Shown in pieces: positions 1 to 8,869 of a stretch of 64,000 nucleotides of DNA (the first letter of the stretch is position 1; every line of letters begins with the position of its first letter). The translations under genes were made by a program, and so were the position numbers. Under the pieces are notes generated by a model, which was not told the DNA's origin, ran no database searches, and saw only the letters and a list, made by a program, of their open reading frames with translations. The stretch is from Xenococcus sp. MO_188.B8 (GTDB taxonomy: Bacteria > Cyanobacteriota > Cyanobacteriia > Cyanobacteriales > Xenococcaceae), in the NCBI GenBank assembly GCA_030065615.1, contig JASJDR010000021.1, positions 1 to 64,000 on the forward strand. Reading direction: 5' to 3'.

Positions 1-217
1 TAATTCTCTCATTACACTGACTGGTTGTGATTATCTCAGTCAGTATCTGACATTTCCTACTCCTTGAGTATCGGGATGTCTTTTTTCTCGATCTTTCTTT
101 TCCGAAAAAGAACTTCGCACTGTCCAGCTGCCTATTATTGGCAGGAAATGGGCCATATCTGACTAATTTATCTTGACTGGTACAGATCTTAAAATTTAGC
201 GTTGTCGGCGGAAAGCC

Positions 218-244
218 CACACTGTAACCGTTAGGGTCAGTGTG
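218..244 (-). terminator. Possible hairpin terminator downstream of metalloprotease gene
   Basis: CACACTG (218-224) pairs perfectly with CAGTGTG (238-244) around a 13-nt loop, which has a short extra ACC/GGT pairing inside. It lies just past the stop codon of the minus-strand metalloprotease gene. There is no clear T-run on the minus strand, so termination is only a suggestion. Confidence 0.35.
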
Positions 245-252
245 TGGAGAAG

Positions 253-1692
253 TCACTTAATTGGCATTACTAAAAGCTCGACATCTAGTTTGAGCATATC
301 TTCTAGTTTTCCTGAAAGTAAGTCACCTAATACTTCTACATCTAGAGTGGTAGATGTGGCATTCTTTGAAGCAACTATTTTGCTATTATCAACTAGCTGT
401 ACAACTATTTTCTCAACATCGAGCTTGTTATCGACTTTATTTTCACCGGACTCGTAACTTGGTTTATTTTGAGTTATTAGATTGCTATCAAACTCAGAGA
501 AATACCGATCGAACACAATTTGTGCTAAATCTGATTCAGACTGGAAATTAAGATTATCTATTGCTACTTCTACATCCAAAGTTTGAAATTTAATATGTTG
601 CCATAAGCCTACTTGCCAAGAACCACTACTACTCCCACGACTACCACGACGACCATGATAAGTATCGCTTGCTTCAACCATTTTTTCTACGTCTTTAGTT
701 CGTTCTGCGATTAAGGCATCTTTGGCATTTTCAATAGCATTATCGTAAAGCTGTTGCCAATCTAGATGACCTGGATTAACAACATCCCAGCCTATTACGT
801 CCATCGCTGTGGTATCGAGAGTCGAAATATTTCTTGTCTGACCCATTTTCAGGACGGGGTCCATGATTCCCAGAGGATTATCGCCATTGTGTTTCCAATG
901 GCTTGCTTGATAACCGTCTCCCCCTAAATCGCTATATTCTCCTGTGGAAAAATATCCGAGATTGGTATTACCACCATCGATCGAAAAATAAGGATTCTGA
1001 CCAACAGAAAAATCAATTCTGTCTTTGGAAGAATAACGAAATAAATCGAGAGAAGTGGCAAATTTCATGTCGCTACCCTTAATAGTTTTACCATTTGATT
1101 CAGTCACAACATTAAGCCATCCCCCATCATCAACTCCACTAACAAAACCCAATACGTGTCCGATTTCATGTAAAGCTACGGAAAGAAAGTCTAAGCTATT
1201 GGCAGCAATATTATCATTACGCAAAGGATTGTAATCCCATTGGACGTTGGATTGACCAGTAAGATCGCTCATTAATATATAACCATCAAGCTTGTCGTCA
1301 TCGCCCTTGATAAAATCCAATGCTTTAGCATTAGCATTGGTCAGCTTCATTTTTTCAACTTTTTTAAGTTCTCGTCCATCAACAAGTGCCGTAAAGTTCT
1401 TCTTAGTAGAGATACGATTATTGAAAGCAGTCAAGTCATCTGAGGAAGTTCTATCTTCTGACATTTCCTTCCATAATTTGTCATATTTGACATCTTTTTT
1501 CATTCCAGGCAATGCCCCACCAATCACATTTTCTGGTAATTGGTCTGTCATTTCCACATGAATATTAACTGCCACATTATCTTTTAAATAGTGTGACCAG
1601 ATTTCTCCTGCCATTTCAAAAGCAACTATTTGCTCATCAAGTACTCCTGGAGCAAAACTAAAATTAAAATCTACTGCTGAAAAATCATCCAT
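253..1692 (-). CDS. Metzincin-like zinc metalloprotease (NF038122-type)
   Basis: The 479-residue protein carries HEIGHVLGFVSGVD at residues 175-188. This is the HExxHxxGxxxGxD signature of metzincin-type zinc proteases: three metal ligands (H175, H179 and probably D188) and the general base E176. A conserved MDPVL stretch and DTTAMDVIGWDV follow, typical of a cyanobacterial family of secreted or surface NF038122-like proteases. No classical signal peptide is seen; the N-terminus (MDDFSAVDFNFSF) resembles cyanobacterial proteins exported without a Sec signal. The C-terminal 150 residues are a less conserved extension in which the phrase LDVEV or LDVEL recurs. An AAGGAG ribosome site lies about 9 nt upstream of the ATG. 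It stands alone; the substrate is unknown. Confidence 0.8.
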   Translation of the reverse strand: MDDFSAVDFNFSFAPGVLDEQIVAFEMAGEIWSHYLKDNVAVNIHVEMTDQLPENVIGGALPGMKKDVKYDKLWKEMSEDRTSSDDLTAFNNRISTKKNFTALVDGRELKKVEKMKLTNANAKALDFIKGDDDKLDGYILMSDLTGQSNVQWDYNPLRNDNIAANSLDFLSVALHEIGHVLGFVSGVDDGGWLNVVTESNGKTIKGSDMKFATSLDLFRYSSKDRIDFSVGQNPYFSIDGGNTNLGYFSTGEYSDLGGDGYQASHWKHNGDNPLGIMDPVLKMGQTRNISTLDTTAMDVIGWDVVNPGHLDWQQLYDNAIENAKDALIAERTKDVEKMVEASDTYHGRRGSRGSSSGSWQVGLWQHIKFQTLDVEVAIDNLNFQSESDLAQIVFDRYFSEFDSNLITQNKPSYESGENKVDNKLDVEKIVVQLVDNSKIVASKNATSTTLDVEVLGDLLSGKLEDMLKLDVELLVMPIK

Positions 1693-2228
1693 TTTATTAT
1701 TTTCTCCTTATCTTTTTTTGTGTATTTTTTGATTAAAATCGAGAAAAAATATAATCGAATACAAATATATATTGGCATCTAAATATTAACTATAGACTTC
1801 AGCTCTAATAATTTGGGTAAATCTTTAGTGAAATAGTGATAGTAAAAAAAGAATTAATCGTGAATTTTTTAGGCTTTAATCGCAAATTTCATCAGCGAAA
1901 ATACGGATATTAGAAAATATTATTGAAAGAAATTAACTTGACAATAAGCGTTGGAAATTAGGAATCTACCGTATGCACAGAAATTGATAGATCTTTGGCG
2001 TTGCTGAATCATAGTATGATTCTCTAAGATCGCGATCACCAACCAACTACATCACAAACATCCCCATCGACTGCAAATCAATATCCTCTCTTTGCGGCCA
2101 AAGAGTTAAAGTTTAGAGCGGGAATTCCCACCCCATTTATGGGGCAGAATGTCGCAGTTTCAAATCCTGTCATCCCGATTTGTTAAATAATCAATTTTAC
2201 TGATGATGGTCAGAACCTACAACAGTTT
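1693..2228. other. Intergenic region with repeat remnants
   Basis: I found no gene here. The 15-mer TTGGCGTTGCTGAAT at 1995-2009 matches the right inverted end of the MITE-like element at 8669-8765 and is followed by a perfect palindrome, GAATCATA-G-TATGATTC. Near 2131-2144 is the hairpin CCCCAT-TT-ATGGGG. At 2159-2178 the text resembles a tRNA T-arm and acceptor end. The segment looks like insertion-sequence debris leading into the dead transposase. Confidence 0.5.
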
Positions 2229-2802
2229 ATGTCGGACTCACCTTGGTCTGGGTCGGAAGTCTTCAAGCAGATCCAGACGGAAATCAAAGAGCGTCCTGAG
2301 CTTCAAGTAAGAGAAGAATGGTTATTGATCCGAGAAGAGCACGATGGCACTTTCACTTTTTCTTTGAGTAACGCAGCCCCTTCCACTTCGATTGAACAGT
2401 TGGCGCTCTGGCGCTCTCTGCGTTACTTTGCTGAACGAACTGATCCTCGATGCTAAGAGTGAAGCTGGTTGGGATGAGCTGGTAGCTCGTAAGTACCGCG
2501 CCTGGATTCATCATACTGCTTTAGATGCCCTCGCTTTATGGTTTGTAGCTCAAACCAAGCTAGAGTGGCGAGCGACTTATCCTCGTGACTCAGCTTTGAT
2601 TGAACAGCTTGAACTGCTTGTCTTGCCTGCTCTTTCAATGGCTAATTTGCGCGAACTACTCAAGGCAGTTTTACCTCTCAAGCAATTGTCTCCATCCGAG
2701 GCTACTCGTTTAGTGGTTCAACATCTGGTCAACCGCTCCCGTTCTACAAGGTCTCGCTTGAAGCAATTTGTTGGCGATCGCGCAGCGCCAGGCTTCGCCT
2801 GA
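2229..2802 (+). pseudogene. Frameshifted, 5'-truncated IS701-type transposase remnant
   Basis: Two overlapping frames encode adjacent pieces of one protein. The first (2229-2456) ends with LWRSLRYFAERT and then a stop. The second frame, open from 2392, continues with DAKSEAGWDELVARKYRAW, then HHTALDALALWF. Joined, these read like the C-terminal catalytic part of IS701-family DDE transposases, where YFxERTFQDAKSE is followed by the RKYRAW block. The junction at about 2440-2456 implies a frameshift or small indel. The N-terminal DDE region is missing. The 3' end runs into a palindrome-rich repeat at 2774-2833, so the tail VGDRAAPGFA is repeat-encoded. I infer an inactive remnant. Confidence 0.75.
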
Positions 2803-2833
2803 CCACGAAGTGCCAGCCTTCGGCTGATCGCGA
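2774..2833. repeat. HIP1-embedded palindromic repeat
   Basis: A GCGATCGC octamer at 2774-2781 opens a stretch of two related units, CAGGCTTCGCCTG and CAGCCTTCGGCTG, separated by ACCACGAAGTGC, and closes on GATCGCGA. Each unit is nearly self-complementary. This is the style of small dispersed palindromic repeats that sit in or beside HIP1 sites in cyanobacteria. Confidence 0.6.
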
Positions 2834-2898
2834 CCCTTAATCAAATCTAACATTGTCAAGTTAAACAATCTTGATATTAGCCGCATCAAAGCTATCGA

Positions 2899-3993
2899 CT
2901 AAACTGATAGAACTTTACACTGACCATATTGGCATAAAAGGCGATCGCATAATACTAAAGCAACCATCGCTTCTACCATGGGAACCGCTCTGGATAATAC
3001 ACAAGGATCATGTCTTCCTTTCGCTGCCAGAATAGTTTCCTCCCCGTCTTTGGTAACGGTGCGTTGTTCTTTGCCGACGGTAGCAGTAGGTTTAAAAGCA
3101 ACTCGGATCACAATATTCTCGCCGTTAGAAATTCCTCCCTGAACACCACCCGAACGATTGGTACGAGTGCGAGTTTCTCCCTGTTCATCGAGGTAAAACT
3201 CATCATTATGTTCACTGCCTGTCATCGTAGTACCGGCAAACCCAGAGCCAATTTCAAAGCCTTTACTCGCAGGTAAGGACATAACTCCTTTAGCTAGTTC
3301 AGCTTCTAGTTTATCAAATACCGGATCGCCTAACCCTCTGGGAACAGAACGAGCCACACATTCGACGACTCCCCCTAGAGAATCTTTTTCCTTTCTAATT
3401 TCATCGATCAGATCGATCATTTTCTCCGCACAATCGGTATCAGGACAACGGACAATATTACTTTCTACCTGTTCTAAAGTTACAGTTTCAGGATCTACAA
3501 CTGCTTCGAGATCTTTGATCCGTTTGACATAACCAATAATTTCCACTCCCGCAACTTGTTTGAGGATTTTTTTTGCGATCGCGCCTGCGGCAACTCGGCC
3601 AATAGTTTCCCGAGCCGAAGATCTGCCTCCACCCTGCCAATTGCGGAAGCCATACTTGGCATCATAGGTAGCATCAGCATGGGAAGGACGATATTTTACC
3701 GCCATCTCATTATAATCTTGCGATCGCGCATCTTTATTTCTGACCAAGATCGAAATTGGGGTTCCTAGGGTTTTGCCCTCAAATACTCCTGAAATAATCT
3801 CACAGGTATCAGTTTCTCTTCTGGGTGTGGTTATTTTACTTTGTCCTGGTCTGCGGCGATCTAAATCAACTTGAATTTCCTCTTCGCTAATTTCGAGTTG
3901 GGGAGGACAACCATCGATGGTTACGCCTACGCCACCACCGTGAGATTCACCAAAAGTAGTGATCCTAAATAAATGACCGAATGTGTTACCCAT
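2899..3993 (-). CDS. aroC: Chorismate synthase
   Basis: AroC converts 5-enolpyruvylshikimate-3-phosphate to chorismate with reduced FMN, the last shared step of aromatic amino-acid synthesis, in the cytosol. At 364 residues the protein is full length. All three family signatures are visible: [17 protein letters not shown] from residue 15, the central [17 protein letters not shown] block continuing into [12 protein letters not shown], and the C-terminal [19 protein letters not shown]. The start [10 protein letters not shown] is the canonical N-terminus. It is transcribed alone, with no shikimate-pathway neighbour in the window. Confidence 0.97.
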   Translation of the reverse strand: MGNTFGHLFRITTFGESHGGGVGVTIDGCPPQLEISEEEIQVDLDRRRPGQSKITTPRRETDTCEIISGVFEGKTLGTPISILVRNKDARSQDYNEMAVKYRPSHADATYDAKYGFRNWQGGGRSSARETIGRVAAGAIAKKILKQVAGVEIIGYVKRIKDLEAVVDPETVTLEQVESNIVRCPDTDCAEKMIDLIDEIRKEKDSLGGVVECVARSVPRGLGDPVFDKLEAELAKGVMSLPASKGFEIGSGFAGTTMTGSEHNDEFYLDEQGETRTRTNRSGGVQGGISNGENIVIRVAFKPTATVGKEQRTVTKDGEETILAAKGRHDPCVLSRAVPMVEAMVALVLCDRLLCQYGQCKVLSV

Positions 3994-4172
3994 AATTTTT
4001 TTGATATAGTTATATCTTTAATATTAAGCTTATATTGCTGTAGAGCTTAAGTTTAACTACAAAGCACAAACTAGTATACAAAAAAAACGCCTTGTTCTTT
4101 AGTCGAGTAATACATCAATCAAAGCAATACATTGCAATAGAATAAAGCTGTGAACCATCCTGAAAAATCTAT

Positions 4173-4391
4173 ATGACTCAGGCGATCGCAGCCAGAAAAA
4201 TCAAGCTCCATGACCTAAAGACAAAGTTTGGTCTGCAACAGATACAGCAGGAGGCATTCTTTCGAGAATGGCAGAATGACCTTCCAGAACTCTCCAGCGC
4301 AGAACAGCAAATACTCGATCGCATCAAGCGGAATTATCTCTACTTACTGGAATATCCGGTGATGGAAAGCATCGTCAATTTTTATTTCTGA
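4173..4391 (+). pseudogene. N-terminal fragment of a cyanobacterial restriction-subunit-R-like protein
   Basis: The 72 residues match the start of a common cyanobacterial family annotated as restriction endonuclease subunit R-like. It has an IKLHDLKTKFGL opening, then FFREWQNDLPELSSAEQQ and YLYLLEYPVMESIV. The family usually continues with a hydrophobic VVLSPLLxLAGFYLPPF block and a nuclease core; here the frame ends directly after ESIVNFYF. I infer a 5' fragment left by a deletion. If translated it should have no activity. Confidence 0.55.
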
Positions 4392-4425
4392 TCTATTTTC
4401 AAGTAAAAGTCTATTTGATGACACA

Positions 4426-4911
4426 ATGAAATATGGCGATAGATTTTATTTTAAGATCATGAGTGATTTTGTTGGAACCACAGAAGCTGCTTTTTTGTTA
4501 AATATTTCCGTATCTAGAGTTAAGGTATTGTTGCAACAAGAAAGGATCAAAGGAGCAAAAAAAGAAGGTAGAGTCTGGAAGATTCCCATCAAAAATGGAA
4601 TTCCCCAAGTCAAAGAATGTAATCACGGTTTAAAAGGAACTTGGAGAAAAAAGCGTTGCGACAAGACAACTAGGATTCATGTCAACAAACCTAAAATCGA
4701 TCGCAATCGGAAACATAAAAGTCTTGAACCAGTCATTACCGTTAGACAAGGCTCCCGTAAAATCTATTGCCACACAGCTGAGGTGAAAGGTTCTTGTCGA
4801 ATAGTCTATCAACCAGACAATCCTCTACCCTGTGGTGCTGTAGTTTGGATAGAGGTTTTACCTGATACGGTAGTAATTCCCCAGTCGTTGATTCCGATAG
4901 GGTTGGGATAA
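4426..4911 (+). CDS. Small protein with excisionase-like helix-turn-helix
   Basis: Residues 12-50 (FVGTTEAAFLLNISVSRVKV, then LLQQERIKGAKKEGRVWKIP) form a MerR/excisionase-type helix-turn-helix followed by a wing, as in HTH_17 proteins. The middle is very basic, with many Lys, Arg and His, which suits nucleic-acid binding. The last 45 residues look like a compact beta-rich domain. An internal ATG at 4459 (MSDFVGTT) is a plausible alternative start. It lies 9 nt before the kinase gene, so the two may be co-transcribed. The target is unknown. Confidence 0.6.
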   Translation: MKYGDRFYFKIMSDFVGTTEAAFLLNISVSRVKVLLQQERIKGAKKEGRVWKIPIKNGIPQVKECNHGLKGTWRKKRCDKTTRIHVNKPKIDRNRKHKSLEPVITVRQGSRKIYCHTAEVKGSCRIVYQPDNPLPCGAVVWIEVLPDTVVIPQSLIPIGLG

Positions 4912-4920
4912 TTAATCAAC

Positions 4921-6195
4921 GTGAATTACCATTTAGGAATTGATTTCGGTACTTCTGGGGCTAGAGCGATCGCAATCAATCAAGCAAAAACTATTATCTC
5001 TCAAGTAAAATATCCCTTTAACAATTCCCAACCAGATAATTTAGCTGATGTTTGGCAAAGAGCATTATATTCTTTACTAGAACAGATCCCGAGCAATATT
5101 AGAAAACAAATAAGAGCGATCGCGATTAATGGCACTTCTTCTACCGTTTTATTATGCGATCGCTCAGGCACTCCTCTAGATAATCCGATTCTCTATAACG
5201 ATGCTAGAGGAGCAGCAGTTTTAGAACAAATCAGGAATATTGCCCCAGCCCATCATGTCGTTATTAGTGCAACTTCGAGTTTGGCAAAACTATTATGGTG
5301 GCAAAAACAAGCCGTATTTTCTCAAGCAGCCTATTTCCTCCATCAAGCAGACTGGTTGAGTTTTTTACTGCATGGCAAATTAGGAATTAGTGATTACCAT
5401 AATGCTTTAAAACTTGGTTACGACGTAGAACATCTCTGTTATCCTGACTGGTTGCAACATCTAAGTTGTAGCAATCTTTTGCCGCAAATTGTTGCTCCAG
5501 GTACAGCGATCGCAGAGATTTTACCAGCCATCAGCGATCGCTTTTCTCTACCTCATGATTGTCTAGTATGTGCCGGAACAACTGACAGTATTGCAGCATT
5601 TTTAGCTAGCGGTGCTTCTCAACCAGGAGAAGCAGTAACTTCTTTAGGCTCAACTCTGGTTTTAAAATTACTGAGTGAAACTAAAGTTGAGAATAGTAGC
5701 TACGGAATTTATAGTCATCGGTTAGGAAATCTGTGGTTAACTGGAGGGGCTTCCAATACGGGAGGCGCAGTGTTAAAACATTTTTTCACCGATGAAGAAT
5801 TAGTTAATTTATCCCAGCAAATCAATCCCCACTTAGCAAGTCCCCTAGAATACTATCCTTTATTAACTAAAGGCGATCGTTTTCCGATAAATAATCCCGA
5901 TCTCTTACCGCAACTCGAACCACGTCCGGCTGATCCAGTAGAATTTCTCCACGGTTTACTAGAAAGCATGGCTCGTATCGAAGCTTTGGGTTATCAAAGG
6001 TTACAGGAATTGGGTGCGAGTAAATTAACTCGCGTTTATCGTGCTGGTGGCGGAGCAAAAAATACTGTTTGGAGCCAAATATGTCAGCGTCATTTGCAAA
6101 TCCCTGTCATCCCTGCTCAGTATACCGAGGCTGCCTATGGCACTGCTTGGTTAAGTTATGCGGCCCTTATAGAGCAATCAATTGCAGTCTTTTAG
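4921..6195 (+). CDS. FGGY-family sugar kinase (xylulokinase/D-ribulose kinase-like)
   Basis: This 424-residue ATP-dependent kinase has the FGGY phosphate-1 loop at its N-terminus (LGIDFGTSGARAIAI), the AINGTSST stretch, the CAGTTDSIAAFLASGA motif and the C-terminal adenosine motif RAGGGAKNTVWSQI. Its length and motifs match the cyanobacterial enzyme group annotated as xylulokinase, one member of which has been characterised as a D-ribulose kinase. I therefore favour a ketopentose substrate. Translation starts at GTG, 9 nt after the preceding helix-turn-helix gene. No pentose-transport gene is nearby. Confidence 0.85.
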   Translation: MNYHLGIDFGTSGARAIAINQAKTIISQVKYPFNNSQPDNLADVWQRALYSLLEQIPSNIRKQIRAIAINGTSSTVLLCDRSGTPLDNPILYNDARGAAVLEQIRNIAPAHHVVISATSSLAKLLWWQKQAVFSQAAYFLHQADWLSFLLHGKLGISDYHNALKLGYDVEHLCYPDWLQHLSCSNLLPQIVAPGTAIAEILPAISDRFSLPHDCLVCAGTTDSIAAFLASGASQPGEAVTSLGSTLVLKLLSETKVENSSYGIYSHRLGNLWLTGGASNTGGAVLKHFFTDEELVNLSQQINPHLASPLEYYPLLTKGDRFPINNPDLLPQLEPRPADPVEFLHGLLESMARIEALGYQRLQELGASKLTRVYRAGGGAKNTVWSQICQRHLQIPVIPAQYTEAAYGTAWLSYAALIEQSIAVF

Positions 6196-6249
6196 TATTT
6201 GAGGCAAAGTGTCATGATTTCTTCTGAGTGAGAGTTTTTAGCCATTGTT

Positions 6250-7005
6250 CTACCTCTCGATTTTTTTAATGAGTAGTCTGTTGCCAGCTTCTTTTATGGC
6301 TGTCTGTGGTTCAAAGCTGTGGTCATCAATCAGGGTTATGGCTAAGCGTTCTACACTATCGACAATCATCAATTCTTCTATGGTCATGGCAGCACGAACA
6401 TCTTTGCAGTCCCAAGCTTCTTTGAGTTTTTTAGCGCTGCGACCAAATACTATACGGTTTACTGCGTCGGTGCAGTTGTTGTAGATGAATTTTTTGTAGT
6501 TGTCGGAGAGGACGTCAGATTTTGCTGTTACATAGTCTCGGATAGAGTTGGTTAGGGTACGACGGGTTATTTTTCCTTGTATTCTAGCTTGCTGTTTTGC
6601 TTGATATTGTTCAAGTTTCTGTTTGTTGTCGAAGGCGATATCGAAGGCTTGTTCTAGAGTTGTGGTGACCGAGGCTTCTGCGATCGCTAATGCTATTTTG
6701 TTCCCTTTGATTAGCATTTGGATATTTATCAATCCAAAAACTTCTAAATCTATAACATTGATCTTCGCATTACTTATTTCAGTAGCAATTTTGGATGGAC
6801 GAAAACCCTTACCAAGCAATCGCTTGAAGTCTCTTGAGGCAGTGTTTTTGGATGGATGAAACCCTTGATTATCTCGTGCATAAATATCAACAATTTGCGG
6901 TATTGCGATCGCATATGCTCCGTTAGGTAGCTTTAAACCTGGAAATTCAAACCCAGCATAATTTATCGTAGCTACGATGGCTTTCTTCGGTTTTTGTTGT
7001 GTCAT
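6250..7005 (-). CDS. Phage antirepressor-like protein of unknown function
   Basis: The 251-residue protein opens with basic MTQQKPKKAIVAT. It has a central VTAKSDVLSDNYKKFIYNNCTD segment and a late FGRSAKKLKEAWDCKDVRA stretch that resembles the C-terminal halves of phage antirepressor (KilA/Rha/Bro-like) proteins. I recognise no catalytic motif. ATG at 7005 is preferred over an in-frame TTG 15 nt upstream. The start follows the stop of a short open fragment (7008-7106) by 2 nt, so it was probably once the downstream gene of a coupled pair. The function is unproven. Confidence 0.5.
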   Translation of the reverse strand: MTQQKPKKAIVATINYAGFEFPGLKLPNGAYAIAIPQIVDIYARDNQGFHPSKNTASRDFKRLLGKGFRPSKIATEISNAKINVIDLEVFGLINIQMLIKGNKIALAIAEASVTTTLEQAFDIAFDNKQKLEQYQAKQQARIQGKITRRTLTNSIRDYVTAKSDVLSDNYKKFIYNNCTDAVNRIVFGRSAKKLKEAWDCKDVRAAMTIEELMIVDSVERLAITLIDDHSFEPQTAIKEAGNRLLIKKIER

Positions 7006-7007
7006 AA

Positions 7008-7106
7008 TTAAATCAGCCAAGCTTCTTTGGCTCGATAAACGTAGTTATCAGCGAGGTACTTTCCTAAGGCGACTCGTTCGAAATAATAGGGTGTATCGCC
7101 CCTAAA
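7008..7106 (-). pseudogene. C-terminal fragment of an unidentified gene
   Basis: This stretch has no start codon. It reads GDTPYYFERVALGKYLADNY and then YRAKEAWLI before a stop that is 2 nt from the antirepressor-like ATG. The spacing is that of a translationally coupled upstream partner. Its 5' part overlaps, in another frame, the end of the cutA fragment, so a recombination joined the tail of this gene to the head of cutA. I do not recognise the family. Confidence 0.35.
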
Positions 7107-7246
7107 TTAGAAACATTGGTAAAAGCTTGGGCTATCTTTTTTCCTTCTTCAGAGGAGGTAACAGTAACCATTACCAGACAATAAGAAGAGGCATCTTTTG
7201 TAATCATGAATTGATATTTAGTGATCGCGATACTTAATTCTGACAT
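7064..7246 (-). pseudogene. cutA: cutA 5' fragment (divalent-cation tolerance protein)
   Basis: Residues 18-42 (SSYCLVMVTVTSSEEGKKIA and on) closely follow the first beta-strand and helix of cyanobacterial CutA proteins, which normally read YCIVLVTASSQQEGEAIA. Intact CutA is about 105-115 residues and forms trimers. Here the frame leaves the family after AQAF and stops at 60 residues, so the core and the Trp/His-rich remainder are missing. I infer a truncated copy joined to foreign sequence. Confidence 0.55.
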
Positions 7247-7328
7247 TTAGATATCAGTTAGAAGAAACAACAGCTTAAAAGCCTTGGCAATTGTGAGATG
7301 CGATGAATAATTGATTTTGCTTGACTAA

Positions 7329-8162
7329 TTATCGATAAATTGCATCAGCTACGCGGGAGACATCGTATATTTCTGCGACATCATGAATTCTTAAGATATC
7401 TGCACCAGAAATAATCGCACTACTACAAGTTGCAGCAGTTCCCCAAACTCGCTTTTGCGGATCTTGTTGATTAATAATTTTCCCGATAAAGCTTTTACGA
7501 GATGTCCCGATAAGAATTGGCACCTCTAAAGCTTTAAACTCTGATAGTCTGCGTAATAACTCAATATTTTGTTCGGGAGTTTTAGCAAAACCAATCCCAG
7601 GATCGATGATAATTTTCGATGAATTCACCCCACAAGCGATCGCTTTTTGAATTTGACAGTTCAGAAATTCAGTTATATCTGTAACTACATCTTGATAATC
7701 TGTCATTTGCTGCATAGTTTGTGGGTTTCCTCGCATATGCATCAGGATAATGGGAACATCTACCTGACCAGCTAGGGTTAACATCTCTTTATCAAAAGTT
7801 CCGCCAGAAATGTCATTGATTAGATCTGCTCCCGCTGCGATCGCTTTTTGTGCTATCTTGGCTCTAGTAGTATCGATCGAAATCGGAATCGAAAATTGCT
7901 GACGGATTGCTTTAATTATGGGAATAACTCGATTACATTCTTCGGCAAATGAGATTTGTTCGGCACCTGGACGGGTGGATTGACCACCAATATCGATAAT
8001 ATCTGCCCCATTGTCAATCATGTACTGAGCTTGTGCGATCGCAGATTGAAGATTATTGAATTGCCCGCCATCGCTAAAACTGTCTGGGGTAACGTTTAGG
8101 ATTCCCATTAAATAGGTTCTCTGGCCCCAATTAAACTGATATTCCCTAATGGTTAATGTCAT
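7329..8162 (-). CDS. folP: Dihydropteroate synthase
   Basis: FolP condenses 6-hydroxymethyl-dihydropterin pyrophosphate with p-aminobenzoate to give 7,8-dihydropteroate in folate synthesis. The 277-residue protein shows both signatures: MGILNVTPDSFSDGGQF near residue 19, and IDIGGQSTRPGAEQIS followed by IPISIDTTRAKIAQ. DLINDISGG, ILMHMRG, IIDPGIGFAKT and LIGTSRKSFIGK are also present. The length is normal. folB, an earlier step of the same pathway, lies about 13 kb away and is not linked in an operon. Confidence 0.96.
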   Translation of the reverse strand: MTLTIREYQFNWGQRTYLMGILNVTPDSFSDGGQFNNLQSAIAQAQYMIDNGADIIDIGGQSTRPGAEQISFAEECNRVIPIIKAIRQQFSIPISIDTTRAKIAQKAIAAGADLINDISGGTFDKEMLTLAGQVDVPIILMHMRGNPQTMQQMTDYQDVVTDITEFLNCQIQKAIACGVNSSKIIIDPGIGFAKTPEQNIELLRRLSEFKALEVPILIGTSRKSFIGKIINQQDPQKRVWGTAATCSSAIISGADILRIHDVAEIYDVSRVADAIYR

Positions 8163-8256
8163 TAATCTTAATGAAAGGCGAAGTTATGTAAGATACTGAT
8201 TTACAATGCCTAGAAAATCTGTACCATAGAAGATATAAGAGCGCAAAAATATTCTC

Positions 8257-8619
8257 ATGACCAATAATAATAATGCTAATGGCAACTGGAAAACTAGACT
8301 AGAAGAATTAGAAGAAGAAATACGCAAAGCAACTTCATCTAAGCAATCTAGCGATCAATCTACCCAAGATGTCTATCCTTATGTGGAAATGGACTCGGAA
8401 ACCTATTTTGCCAAGCGTATCACTGCTTGGATGGAAATGACCCGCGATTGGTTTAAGGCTCTATCCACACCTGGGAAAGTGATCGTGGGGATTAGTGCAG
8501 TTTGGCTAGGATTTTCTCTTCTCAATATGGTTTTGCATCTAATTAGTACTCTCCTTACTGTGGCAATTTTAGGTGTTTTATTTTATTTTGCTTATAATAA
8601 GCTGATTGTTAATAAGTAA
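8257..8619 (+). CDS. Conserved cyanobacterial membrane protein, function unknown
   Basis: The 120-residue protein has a hydrophilic N-terminal half with an acidic coiled segment (TRLEELEEEIRKATSS) and an amphipathic stretch around ITAWMEMTRDWFKALS. A C-terminal hydrophobic region of about 45 residues (IVGISAVWLGFSLLNMV, then LISTLLTVAILGVLFYFAY) fits two tightly packed membrane helices. No enzymatic motif is visible. It is divergent from folP, with 94 nt between the two starts. I know of no function. Confidence 0.65.
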   Translation: MTNNNNANGNWKTRLEELEEEIRKATSSKQSSDQSTQDVYPYVEMDSETYFAKRITAWMEMTRDWFKALSTPGKVIVGISAVWLGFSLLNMVLHLISTLLTVAILGVLFYFAYNKLIVNK

Positions 8620-8668
8620 GTTCAAGGCAATAGGCAATAGGAATTAGATCACTAAGTTTAGATTTTTG

Positions 8669-8765
8669 AGGTTGCTGAATCTAGTTATGCATTGATTTCT
8701 GGCGGAGAATTTTTTTATTTCTATGTGACCGTCTTTATTCATGTTTAAATTCAGCAACGCCAAGT
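8669..8765. mobile_element. MITE-like inverted-repeat element
   Basis: The left end GTTGCTGAATCTAGTTATG and the right end, read on the other strand as GGCGTTGCTGAATTTAAACATG, are imperfect inverted repeats sharing GTTGCTGAAT. They bound about 95 nt with no coding capacity. Cyanobacterial insertion sequences often carry GGCGTTGCTGAAT-type ends, so this is probably a non-autonomous derivative. The same motif occurs alone at 1995-2009. Confidence 0.6.
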
Positions 8766-8869
8766 TTTAAAGATTGTCCACAGATCAACGTAGACTAACA
8801 CAGATGAAGAGCTAAATTCCGAGATAATACTTTGGACAATTAGTAGTTCTTTGTTCCTTAATTTTATAG

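Noticed and set aside
2149-2182. A complete tRNA gene
   Set aside because: Only a T-arm/acceptor-like end is present; no D-arm or anticodon stem can be folded upstream.
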